Source: Flavobacterium potami (GTDB lineage: Bacteria > Bacteroidota > Bacteroidia > Flavobacteriales > Flavobacteriaceae). Taken from it: DNA of 64,000 nucleotides. Of this stretch, positions 43,054 to 50,876 are shown piece after piece (position 1 is the first letter of the stretch; every line of letters begins with the position of its first letter). The position numbers and the translations under genes are program-made. The stretch lies in the NCBI RefSeq assembly GCF_020026915.1, contig NZ_JAINUY010000004.1:124001-188000 (forward strand). Direction: 5' to 3'. The notes beneath the pieces were generated by a model that saw only the letters and a list, made by a program, of their open reading frames with translations, had not been told where the DNA came from and made no database searches.

Positions 43054-43328
43054 CATAGCCCACGGTTTCAACCGTGGGAAACGTATTGTTACGTAACGTT
43101 AAGGATTTGCATTGTGTACCCACGGTTGAAACCGTGGGCTATGTTTTTCAGGTTGTTTCTTTATCTTTTTATCACATTCCATGTGTCAATGCTAAACCAT
43201 TGGCCATGTCCATCATCGTTGCGCAATCTTTATCAAATATAGCCCACGGTTTCAACCGTGGGAAACGTATTATTACGTAACGTTGAGGATTTACATTGTG
43301 TACCCACGGTTGAAACCGTGGGCTACGT
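43054..43328. repeat. Two REP units (about 90 bases each) beside an intact RAYT gene
   Basis: Unit 1 is 43054-43143 and unit 2 is 43238-43328, nearly identical. Each has two hairpins facing each other: CCCACGGTTTCAACCGTGGG (43059-43078; 43243-43262) and CCCACGGTTGAAACCGTGGG (43119-43138; 43303-43322), around a spacer with TTACGTAA. On the minus strand the last hairpin is directly preceded by GTAG (43323-43326); the others have ATAG. The rest of the 486-base gap (42871-43356) holds no gene. Confidence 0.92.
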
Positions 43329-43356
43329 TTTTTTATAGATTATGGTAATTTTTTGT

Positions 43357-43800
43357 TTACAGATTGTTTGAATTCTCAAACCCATGCAATTTGACAAATT
43401 CATCAAATTCCTGTTGTCCATTCTTTTTGAGATGATGCTGTTTTTGATTTTTTATATAATTATAAACAACATCAAGCTGAGATTCGCTTACTGCAAAAGC
43501 CGCGTAACCATTTTGCCATGCGAATTTTCCAGGAATTAGACTTTCCCCATTTATGCAATGAGAAGAACCTCCTTTCGCTTGACGAATAACATCAGCAGTA
43601 GATTTTTGCGGATTCAATAAAAACAAAACATGTATATGGTCGGGCATTCCATTGATGATTCTAACCGGACAACCCAATTCAATTAATTCATCGTGAATAT
43701 AATTGTATACCTTTTTCTCAATTGAATAATCAATTAATTCCGTACGATTTTTGGTTGCCCAAATGGCATGAATCCATAATTTGGCAAAAGAATGCGACAT
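43357..43800 (-). CDS. RAYT, REP-associated tyrosine transposase (IS200-like Y1)
   Basis: 147 aa, intact. The HUH motif is DHIHVLFLL (about residues 54-62), and the Tyr region is LDVVYNYIKNQKQHH (near residues 113-127). WATKNRTELID near the N-terminus and KFAWQNGYAAFAVSESQLD match the family. RAYTs cut and move REP hairpins and are usually single copy. It sits 29 bases from two REP units and between trhP and trhO. It is not closely related to the decayed copy at 24603. Confidence 0.92.
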   Translation of the reverse strand: MSHSFAKLWIHAIWATKNRTELIDYSIEKKVYNYIHDELIELGCPVRIINGMPDHIHVLFLLNPQKSTADVIRQAKGGSSHCINGESLIPGKFAWQNGYAAFAVSESQLDVVYNYIKNQKQHHLKKNGQQEFDEFVKLHGFENSNNL

Positions 43801-43823
43801 TGTAAATTAGGGTTTAAAAACCG

Positions 43824-45182
43824 CTAATTTACAATTTTATACAATTTATCTGACAAACGAATACGGAAAGGAACTTCAAAAGTAACCTTATCACCAATTT
43901 TAGCAGATTGAGTTTCTGCACCATCAACGATAAATTTATCTAAAACAATTTCTTGGTCACCTGTAGTCGGACCAGAAATAAGGATTTTATCACCAACGTT
44001 TAATTCGTGATTTTCTATAATAAATTGTGCCACTTGTGCTTTAACGTAGTAATGTTCCGCTTTTCCAAGAAGTACTTTTTTTACTTTTATTTTCTGACGG
44101 ATATCAGCTGGCTTTTGTGCAGTTGCCAAAGCCGTTTCTGGCAATTCTCCTGAATGTTTGAATTTCAAGTTTTCAGATTTTCCTTTTCTGAACACTTTGT
44201 TTCCAACTTGTTTTCCAGTTCTTAAACGAACTTGGTCAACCAAAGGCATGTGAATAATTTCCAGACATTCTGTAGAACAACAGTTTTCCATTGCAGCTTT
44301 ACATTCATCACATTGAATGAATAATAAATGGCAACCATCGTTTTCGCAGTTCGTGTGGTTATCACAAGGTTTTCCGCATTGGTGGCATTGCGAAATAATA
44401 TCATCTGTAATTCTTTCGCCAAGACGATTATCAAACACGAAGTTTTTCCCAATGAATTTGCTTTCCAAACCTTCTTCTTTCAATTGTTTCGCATAGTTGA
44501 TGATTCCACCCTCTAATTGATATACGTTTTTGAAACCTTGGTGTTTGAAATAAGCACTTGCTTTTTCGCAACGAATACCTCCAGTACAATACATTACCAG
44601 ATTTTTATCGTCTTTATGATCCTTAAGCTGTTCATTGATGATTGGCAAACTTTCTCTGAAAGTCTCAACATCTGGAGTAATGGCTCCTTTAAAATGCCCA
44701 ACTTCACTTTCGTAGTGATTTCTAAAATCTACTACAATTGTGTTTGGATCATCAAGGATTTCATTGAATTCTTTGGCTTTCAAGTGAATACCTACATTAG
44801 TAACATCAAAAGTATCGTCGTTTAATCCGTCGGCAACGATTTTGTGACGCACTTTGATTGTTAATTTTAAAAAGGAATGATCGTCTTGTTCTACAGCAAC
44901 ATTCAATCGGATGCCTTTCATGAAATCGTAAGCCTCAAGTGTTTCTCTAAAAGCTTCAAAATTTTCGGCAGGAACACTCATTTGAGCATTTATTCCTTCG
45001 TTGGCAACATAAATTCGACCTAATGCATCAAGGGCATTCCAGGCTACGAATAAATCATTACGAAATTTTTGTGGATCTTGAATTTTGGCATACGCATAGA
45101 AAGACAACGTTAGTCGTTGTTTACCTGCATCATCGATCATGATGGCTCTTTCTTCTGCGCTCAAAGTGTTGTACAGTTGCAT
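43824..45182 (-). CDS. trhO: tRNA uridine(34) hydroxylase TrhO (YceA, rhodanese family)
   Basis: 452 aa from ATG 45182. N-terminal domain (about 1-110), rhodanese domain (about 120-230) with active-site Cys in VMYCTGGIRCEKAS, then a Cys-rich zinc region (CHQCGKPCDNHTNCENDGC, CDECKAAMENCCSTEC). E. coli TrhO makes 5-hydroxyuridine at U34 with O2. Compared with E. coli YceA the protein carries an extra C-terminal domain (residues 368-452, KKVLLGKAEHYYVKAQ to RLSDKLYKIVN) that matches the C-terminus of the TrhP-type protein nearby. A consensus promoter lies 44 bases upstream. Confidence 0.93.
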   Translation of the reverse strand: MQLYNTLSAEERAIMIDDAGKQRLTLSFYAYAKIQDPQKFRNDLFVAWNALDALGRIYVANEGINAQMSVPAENFEAFRETLEAYDFMKGIRLNVAVEQDDHSFLKLTIKVRHKIVADGLNDDTFDVTNVGIHLKAKEFNEILDDPNTIVVDFRNHYESEVGHFKGAITPDVETFRESLPIINEQLKDHKDDKNLVMYCTGGIRCEKASAYFKHQGFKNVYQLEGGIINYAKQLKEEGLESKFIGKNFVFDNRLGERITDDIISQCHQCGKPCDNHTNCENDGCHLLFIQCDECKAAMENCCSTECLEIIHMPLVDQVRLRTGKQVGNKVFRKGKSENLKFKHSGELPETALATAQKPADIRQKIKVKKVLLGKAEHYYVKAQVAQFIIENHELNVGDKILISGPTTGDQEIVLDKFIVDGAETQSAKIGDKVTFEVPFRIRLSDKLYKIVN

Positions 45183-45225
45183 GCTATAAACAGTTTTAAG
45201 TGAGAAATTATTTTTTTGAAAGGTG

Positions 45226-45257
45226 CAAAGGTAGGGAAAAAGTTGCAAAGTTGCAAA
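45226..45257 (-). promoter_or_regulatory. Promoter of trhO
   Basis: Read on the minus strand: TTTG (45257-45254), 20 bases, TACCTTTG (45233-45226), an exact consensus fit, with a leader of about 37 bases. Confidence 0.65.
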
Positions 45258-45267
45258 GGTGATAAGC

Positions 45268-45420
45268 CACTAAGGCTCTGAGATGCTAAGCTTCTAAGTT
45301 TTCAATTGTATTGCATAAAAAAAAGCACCAAACGGTGCTTTTATAAATCTTTGTTTCTTTGTCACTTTGAACCTCTGCCACTAAACTTAGAAGCTTAGCA
45401 TCTCAGAACCTTAGCAACTT
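45268..45420. repeat. Inverted repeat of CTAAG/GAGATGCT words around a terminator
   Basis: Left arm about 45268-45303 (CACTAAGGCTCTGAGATGCT, AAGCTTCTAAGTTTT) pairs with right arm about 45383-45420 (CTTAGAAGCTTAGCATCTCA, GAACCTTAGCAACTT). Same family as 30761-30890; CTTTGTCACTTTGAACCTCT words join it on the right. Confidence 0.82.
45317..45343 (-). terminator. Terminator of the bacilliredoxin gene
   Basis: GCACC, loop AAAC, GGTGC, flanked by A and T runs; on the minus strand the T-run of eight is downstream of the 45428 gene. Confidence 0.82.
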
Positions 45421-45427
45421 AAAAAAA

Positions 45428-45838
45428 TTAACAAAACTCGTTAAAAGCGTCTTGTAAGTTCTCAGCGATTAATTCAGCTGGACGTCCTTCGATGTGGTGA
45501 CGTTCTAACATGTGAACCAATTCTCCGTTTTTAAACAAAGCCATAGATGGAGATGATGGAGGAAAAGGAAACATGTGTTGTCTTGCAGCATCAACCGCTT
45601 CTTTGTCAACACCAGCGAAAACAGTGATTAAATGATCTGGTTTTTTAGCACCTTCTAAACTCATTTTTGCTCCTGGACGTGCATTTCTTGCAGCGCACCC
45701 GCAAACAGAGTTTACAACAACTAAAGTGGTACCTTCAGCTTTGATAGCATTATCTACAGCTTCAGCACTATGTAAATCTTGAAAACCTGCAGCTGTTAAT
45801 TCAGCTTCCATTGGTTTTACCATATCTAGTGGATACAT
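45428..45838 (-). CDS. Bacilliredoxin (BrxA/BrxB, YphP/YqiW family)
   Basis: Thiol-disulfide protein that in Bacillus removes bacillithiol from proteins. 136 aa from ATG 45838. The active-site motif is CGC ([13 protein letters not shown]), and [20 protein letters not shown] is the family signature around the cis-Pro. Flavobacteria are reported to carry bacillithiol-type genes, but no such gene is seen in this window. The longer frame from 45895 adds 19 residues without family support. Monocistronic with its own terminator. Confidence 0.92.
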   Translation of the reverse strand: MYPLDMVKPMEAELTAAGFQDLHSAEAVDNAIKAEGTTLVVVNSVCGCAARNARPGAKMSLEGAKKPDHLITVFAGVDKEAVDAARQHMFPFPPSSPSMALFKNGELVHMLERHHIEGRPAELIAENLQDAFNEFC

Positions 45839-45962
45839 ATTTTTTTGTTTTAAATTGTACTTTTTGAAATGCAAAGTTACAAAGTTTACTCGCAACTAGT
45901 TAATTTGAAGTATAAAGTTTTGTTATAGTTCGATATTAAATTTTTAGAGTCCAAATCTTAAT

Positions 45963-46406
45963 TTAATTTCTACAAAAATTAAGATGCTTTTCTGTTACCT
46001 TTTTATGCGAAAATTGATAATTATACTGTTTCAAATGACTGTTTTTGCCTACTTTTAGTTTAGTTGTCAAAACGGTAGTTTTATTTTTTTCAGCAATTTC
46101 AATAGTGGAAAGATAACAGCTAAAGTATTTTTTAATTATCTGAATACTATCGATTTCAACAGAATAAATGGTTTTCTTGCCTTCGTTTTTTATCCTAACA
46201 AGACCTGCTTTTTTTAATTCTAAAAGATGTTTGGATATTGTGGATTGCGCAAGCGGAATTAATTCGACAAGTTCTCCACAAGTTCTGTTGTCTCTTTTCC
46301 ATAAAAGTGTCATAATTTGAATTCGGACTGCATGACCAAGGGCTTTACAAATTGTGCTGATTGCGTCTATTTCTGAATCAAATTTTAAATGTTTGGAAAT
46401 TCCCAT
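45963..46406 (-). CDS. ArsR-family transcriptional regulator
   Basis: 147 aa. The winged helix covers about residues 14-90 (ALGHAVRIQIMTLLWKRDNR, CGELVELIPLAQSTISKHLL, ELKKAGLVRIKNEGKKTIYS). No metal-binding CxCxxC motif is seen. One Cys (TCGEL) lies in the DNA-binding part and others in the C-terminal region, which is basic and of unknown fold. Target unknown; neighbours are a bacilliredoxin and a lycopene cyclase. Confidence 0.88.
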   Translation of the reverse strand: MGISKHLKFDSEIDAISTICKALGHAVRIQIMTLLWKRDNRTCGELVELIPLAQSTISKHLLELKKAGLVRIKNEGKKTIYSVEIDSIQIIKKYFSCYLSTIEIAEKNKTTVLTTKLKVGKNSHLKQYNYQFSHKKVTEKHLNFCRN

Positions 46407-46534
46407 ATATCACAATACTAAGTTCATTATCGCAAAACATCGATTATACTTTGCTGCCAACAAATCTAAATGAACTTGTCATTTTTGAATATCCTCAAAA
46501 AGTCATAAAAACAAGAAAATAGGTCAATTTGTTT

Positions 46535-47692
46535 CTAAAGAAACACTCGAAACAAAGCTTTAAGAAATGGCATTTTCGGACATTTTAAAATCACCTTTAA
46601 ATCTTCAATCAGATTCGTTTCTTCATCCAAAAACTTAAAAATCAAGGCAGGATTTCCTCTTTCAAATAAGGAAGAAAAAATAGAACTTCCCAATTCATTA
46701 TGACGATACAGGATATCCAAAAGCAATAAATCGTAAAACCAAAATTTTGATTTTTTATTAAAGCTTTTCAATTGGAAATTTTCATTTTGAAGAAATTCTA
46801 CCAATTCTGAAGTTTTTTTATCTGAATTTTTAAAAGTATAACCTGTACTTGCTTTTGTCCAGCCACCAGCCGTACCGATATTCAACACTCGTTTGGTATT
46901 CTTTTCCCAAAAAGGATAGCAAGTCATTGGAATACTTCCCTCCTCTTTTTCCAGAATTTCGTATTGTTCTGAACCAAGTTTCTTCAGATAGATTTCAATC
47001 TCTTTTTCGTATTCTTCTTTTGGAAGCAATTTTTCTGAAAACAATGTATATTCTACCAAAGCTTCGTTTTTTGAAGTTGGCAAAACATACATAAATCTCG
47101 TATTTCCTTTTTGCTCAACCGAAAAATCCATAAAAGTAACTTCTTCCGCATTGAAAACTTCTTCTTTCGTTTTCACAAACCAACCGACAAAATGCTGTTG
47201 CAAAACGGGATATTTGTTTTGCCTTTCGGCGAAAGCCCTAGTGTAAATACTATTGAACAGATAATTGCAAGTGTATCGATTTTCATCAGTTCCAACGAAA
47301 ACGTGCGTTTCCAATTCATTAATATCAGTCACTTTTTCGTTTAGAAAAGTAATATTAGAATGCTTTGAAATTTCTTCGAAAACAAAATTATAGAAATCTA
47401 AACCGATTATTTTACTGTATTGATAAGGCTTTAACTCCAAATGACGATTAAAGTTTGTATTGGCAAATAAAGCCGAATCCCATTTTTTTGAAATAATCGG
47501 ATTCCAAATACTATCTCCTTTTTCCCAAAAACACCAAGTTCTATCATTGGCTTTTTTCGAATCCTGATCTAAAAGCAAAATAGATTTATCAGAGAATTTT
47601 CCAGATACAATCATTTTGTAAACCGTCATCAAAGACGCGAGTCCTGTTCCTGTAAAAATGTAATCGAAATGTGGGATTTGCGAAGAATTCAT
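46535..47692 (-). CDS. crtY: Lycopene beta-cyclase (CrtY type)
   Basis: Turns lycopene into beta-carotene, the route to zeaxanthin pigments. 385 aa from ATG 47692. The FAD-binding start is FDYIFTGTGLASLMTVYKM; further hallmarks are ANDRTWCFWEKGDSIW, TFMDFSVEQ, GSIPMTCYPFW and NIGTAGGWTKASTGYTF. The C-terminus is hydrophobic and associates with the membrane. It lies alone from other crt genes, 18 bases after a thioredoxin-like gene, so its operon partners are unexpected. Confidence 0.93.
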   Translation of the reverse strand: MNSSQIPHFDYIFTGTGLASLMTVYKMIVSGKFSDKSILLLDQDSKKANDRTWCFWEKGDSIWNPIISKKWDSALFANTNFNRHLELKPYQYSKIIGLDFYNFVFEEISKHSNITFLNEKVTDINELETHVFVGTDENRYTCNYLFNSIYTRAFAERQNKYPVLQQHFVGWFVKTKEEVFNAEEVTFMDFSVEQKGNTRFMYVLPTSKNEALVEYTLFSEKLLPKEEYEKEIEIYLKKLGSEQYEILEKEEGSIPMTCYPFWEKNTKRVLNIGTAGGWTKASTGYTFKNSDKKTSELVEFLQNENFQLKSFNKKSKFWFYDLLLLDILYRHNELGSSIFSSLFERGNPALIFKFLDEETNLIEDLKVILKCPKMPFLKALFRVFL

Positions 47693-47710
47693 TCTCAAAA
47701 ATAAGAAAAT

Positions 47711-48175
47711 TTATTTTTCCAGATTTTCTAAAAGTAGTTTAAAATCCTTTGGCGATAAATAGTTCGAATATTGAAATATAATTTCGTTTTTCTCATTTAA
47801 GACACACAAAACCGGATAGACAATTTGATTGTTTTGAGTTCCTAATTGCAAAGCCAGTTCATGAACTCCAACATTATTTCCCGAAGGCTGATATTTAAAA
47901 ATATGATTATTGAACGTTATATCTCGTTTTTCTTCAGCATTAAAATCAATAAAATAGAAATCGGAGTTTAATTTTTCGATTATTTCCTGATTTTTAAAAG
48001 TCGTATTTTTCATTCGTTGGCAAAACTGACACCAATCAGTGTGGATGAAAACAATTATTTTTCGTTTTTGAATTTGCTGCAAGCTGTCTATTTCCTCAAA
48101 AGTTCTGCTCTTTAACTGGCAGAATCCTGTTGAAGTTATTCCGAAGAAAAGAATAAATAGAAGAAGCTTTTTCAT
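47711..48175 (-). CDS. Periplasmic thioredoxin-like protein (WCQFC)
   Basis: 154 aa from ATG 48175, with signal peptide to about residue 20 (TSTGFCQ). One thioredoxin domain with active-site WCQFC (FIHTDWCQFCQRMKNTTF) and FYFIDFNAEEKRDI, as in thioredoxin-family SoxW/DsbD-gamma proteins. cis-Pro is in YPVLCVLNEKNEI. Oxidation state of the active site cannot be told. It follows the TonB receptor gene after a 251-base repeat-filled gap. Confidence 0.88.
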   Translation of the reverse strand: MKKLLLFILFFGITSTGFCQLKSRTFEEIDSLQQIQKRKIIVFIHTDWCQFCQRMKNTTFKNQEIIEKLNSDFYFIDFNAEEKRDITFNNHIFKYQPSGNNVGVHELALQLGTQNNQIVYPVLCVLNEKNEIIFQYSNYLSPKDFKLLLENLEK

Positions 48176-48199
48176 CGTTTTTGTTTTTTTAGCCACTCC

Positions 48200-48305
48200 C
48201 GATAGCTATCGAGATAAAAGGATTAGAAAGTTTTTTCATCTCGCTTGTCTCCCTGAGCGGAGTCGAAGGGCGCTCCAATTGGAACGGGGCTTCGACTCCG
48301 CTCAG
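48200..48305. repeat. Palindromes in the gap before the TonB receptor
   Basis: CGATAGCTATCG (48200-48211) is a perfect 12-bp palindrome. CTGAGCGGAGTCGAAG (48253-48268) and CTTCGACTCCGCTCAG (48290-48305) are perfect arms of the family also seen at 19921. Past 48340 the gap has CATAGAAGCTATGTG and GCTATGTTTCTATGTG words. Confidence 0.85.
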
Positions 48306-48426
48306 CCTGACAGACGAAAATCATGCTACTTAAAATTTAAACCCATAGAAGCTATGTGAATTAATGCAAGTGCAACGCCTTTCTACACAAGTTAAGCTAT
48401 GTTTCTATGTGTTTAAAAAATTAAAA

Positions 48427-50679
48427 TTACCTAAAAGTATACCGCAATCCCAAAAATCCGCGAATTGTTTGGTTCTGTCCGTAAACATAAGTCGTATCAA
48501 ATGTCAAACCATAAGGATTATCAGGCGTAACCATCACTTTTCCAGCCGAATCGTATTGCACATTTTTATCGAAAGGATCATTCGTTCTCGAAATTAAAAA
48601 CGGATTATTCTGCTTTGGTGTAAAGTTCAGCAGGTTTTTCACTCCACCATACACTTCAAAATCTTTCCAACCCGAATAGGTAAACTGAATATTCTGAATA
48701 CTATACCAAGGCGATTTCGGACTTCTCGGATCGGTTTCGCTTAACAAAGGTAATTTCATCGGACTGTAAACATTTCCGGTATAATCCATCGATAAATTCC
48801 AAGGCTGAATTTTATATGAAATACTCCAAGTTCCTGTAAAATTCTCCGTCAAAAAAGGTCTTTCCGAAATTCCGTTTTCTACATTCTTGTTGTCTAAAAC
48901 CGTAGCTCCCACGATAAATTTTAATCCAGAAGGAAAATTAAGATCTACATTGGTACTAATTCCTTGACTTATCGCATAACCATCAATATTGTCGTAAATA
49001 ATCTCGTTTGGGTTCGTCTCGTAATCTGAAATAATCTTATTGCTAAATCTGGTATAAAAAGCCGTAGTTTCAATTCCCATGAACGTTCCATTTCCAAAAT
49101 TGATTTTCTGAATGTAATTCAAATTGACATTTACCGATTGCTCTGGTTTCAAATCGTTTTTGATAATTACATCTCTCGAACCCGTTAACGCAGCGTGATC
49201 TTCGGTAAACAAATTTACCACACGAAATCCAGTTCCAGCATTTAATCTAAAAATCGTGTTTTCGTTGGCTTTAAATCGATAAGCAAATCTAGGCGTAAAA
49301 ATAGAACCATGAATCGAATTGTAATCGTAACGCATTCCTAGCAGAACCTGACTTTTTGGAGAAAACGTAATTTCATCCTGAACAAAAATTCCAGGAAGCC
49401 AAGTGTTTTCGGCTTCTTTGGTTGCTGGCGTATTGTCGTCGTAATAGGTATATCTGCTCGCAATTCCAGCCAACAAATCGTTTCTTCCGATCTTTTTATC
49501 CCAAGTCAATTGCAAAAAACCAATTTTCTGATTGGCGATATACGAAGTTGTTCCGTATCGGCTGTCCTGATAATGAACATTTCCGGAGAACGAGAGCATT
49601 AGTTTTTCTTCAAATGGCAATTGGTAACTTCCAATTAATTCGGCTCTTTTGGTATAAATGCTTTCACCGTAGATTTCATCACCTCCTCTGTATTTCTTTT
49701 CCCAACGAATGTCTCCGCCCCAGCGATCTTCATACATTCCACGCGCTGCAATCGTAAAAAGGCGATTATTATTTCGCTGAAAACTCCATTTATTAAAAAC
49801 CGAAATTCGTTCAGAAAGTGTAACATCGGTAAAATTATCTTTGTCTTTATCCACAACCTGATCGTAGTTGAAGTAATTTACCCCGATAATAGAAGTCGCT
49901 TTTTTTCCAACATTAAACTTTGTTCCCAAATCGAGATTACTTTCAAAATAAGAAGTTGTGAAATAATCCGCAGAAAAAACCGGAGCATTGGTTGGGTTTT
50001 TAGTAATAATGTTGATCAAACCACCAACCGCTTCACTTCCATAAAGAGAAGAAGCAGGACCTTTTACAATCTCGATTCTTTCTACCAAAGAATTCGGAAT
50101 TCCAGACAAACCATAAACTGTCGAAAGACTACTCACAATTGGCATACCGTCAATCATAACCAAAGTATACGGACCTTCCAATCCGTTTATGTGAATATCC
50201 CCCGTGTTGCAAACGCCACAATTGAGCTGCGGACGAACTCCATTTATATTCTGAAGCGCATCATAAATACTTGGCGTTGGGTTTTTCTTGAAGAAAACCG
50301 GCGAATAAACCTCAACCGGAACGGCGCTTTCTAATCGTTTCACAGGTTTTAAAGTTCCTGAAACTACTACTTCGTTCAATTCATTTTGATCTTCTTCTAA
50401 TTCGAAATCTAAATTCAAATTTTCATTTTCCAAAACTGAGATTCTTTGAGTTATGGGTTTGAATCCAGTCGAGGTCACATGAATTTTATATGCGCCTTTC
50501 GGAATATTTTGAAACTGATAAATCCCTAAAGAATCAGTTTGTGTTTTAAAGTTTGTATTCAATAAACTAATAGTAATATCATGACCAACAGGAATTGATG
50601 TTGTTACTTTTCCTGAGATATTTTGAGAATAGAAGTTTTTGGCCGAAAGTATTAATATTGTCAAAAATAAATATTTCAT
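48427..50679 (-). CDS. TonB-dependent receptor
   Basis: Outer-membrane active transporter, 750 aa. Signal peptide to about residue 18 (AKNFYSQ). A CarboxypepD-like N-terminal domain (about 20-105: ISGKVTTSIPVGHDITI, GAYKIHVTSTGFKP), then plug (SIYDALQNINGVRPQLNCGV, GPYTLVMIDGMPIVSS, VKGPASSLYGSEAVGG), then the barrel ending GFLGLRYTFR. The plug has CGVCNTGD, two Cys that could form a disulfide or hold metal. Its operon with a thioredoxin-like protein and the nearby metal genes suggest a metal or metal-chelate ligand (inference). Confidence 0.93.
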   Translation of the reverse strand: MKYLFLTILILSAKNFYSQNISGKVTTSIPVGHDITISLLNTNFKTQTDSLGIYQFQNIPKGAYKIHVTSTGFKPITQRISVLENENLNLDFELEEDQNELNEVVVSGTLKPVKRLESAVPVEVYSPVFFKKNPTPSIYDALQNINGVRPQLNCGVCNTGDIHINGLEGPYTLVMIDGMPIVSSLSTVYGLSGIPNSLVERIEIVKGPASSLYGSEAVGGLINIITKNPTNAPVFSADYFTTSYFESNLDLGTKFNVGKKATSIIGVNYFNYDQVVDKDKDNFTDVTLSERISVFNKWSFQRNNNRLFTIAARGMYEDRWGGDIRWEKKYRGGDEIYGESIYTKRAELIGSYQLPFEEKLMLSFSGNVHYQDSRYGTTSYIANQKIGFLQLTWDKKIGRNDLLAGIASRYTYYDDNTPATKEAENTWLPGIFVQDEITFSPKSQVLLGMRYDYNSIHGSIFTPRFAYRFKANENTIFRLNAGTGFRVVNLFTEDHAALTGSRDVIIKNDLKPEQSVNVNLNYIQKINFGNGTFMGIETTAFYTRFSNKIISDYETNPNEIIYDNIDGYAISQGISTNVDLNFPSGLKFIVGATVLDNKNVENGISERPFLTENFTGTWSISYKIQPWNLSMDYTGNVYSPMKLPLLSETDPRSPKSPWYSIQNIQFTYSGWKDFEVYGGVKNLLNFTPKQNNPFLISRTNDPFDKNVQYDSAGKVMVTPDNPYGLTFDTTYVYGQNQTIRGFLGLRYTFR

Positions 50680-50800
50680 TATTATAAAATTAAATTTAGA
50701 CAAAACTAAAAATTAAATTTGACATATAATTATTCTTAAAACAAAAATTTTCAAACTGATTGAATTCAATATGTTAGGATTTTGTTTTGAGGGGAAATTA

Positions 50801-50872
50801 TTAAACCATATAAGTCATGTAAGTTCATTTAAAGCGAAACTTAAATTTTCTTATATGACTTATATGGTTTAA
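50801..50872. repeat. Inverted pair of ACTTATATGGTTTAA repeats
   Basis: Left arm 50801-50823 and right arm 50850-50872 (CTTATATGACTTATATGGTT then TAA) are reverse complements with one mismatch. Same family as 20002-20039 and 21632-21670. It lies just after the stop of the TrxR-like gene. Confidence 0.88.
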
Positions 50873-50876
50873 AAAA

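Noticed and set aside
43012..43280. Two plus-strand ORFs (76 and 68 aa)
   Set aside because: They run through the REP hairpins and reflect the repeat, with no start context.
43054..43328. CRISPR-like repeated sequence
   Set aside because: Only two units with internal palindromes and nearly identical 'spacers', next to a RAYT. This is a REP pair, not an array.
45963..46406. Arsenic-sensing role for the ArsR protein
   Set aside because: No ELCVCDL-type metal site and no ars genes nearby.
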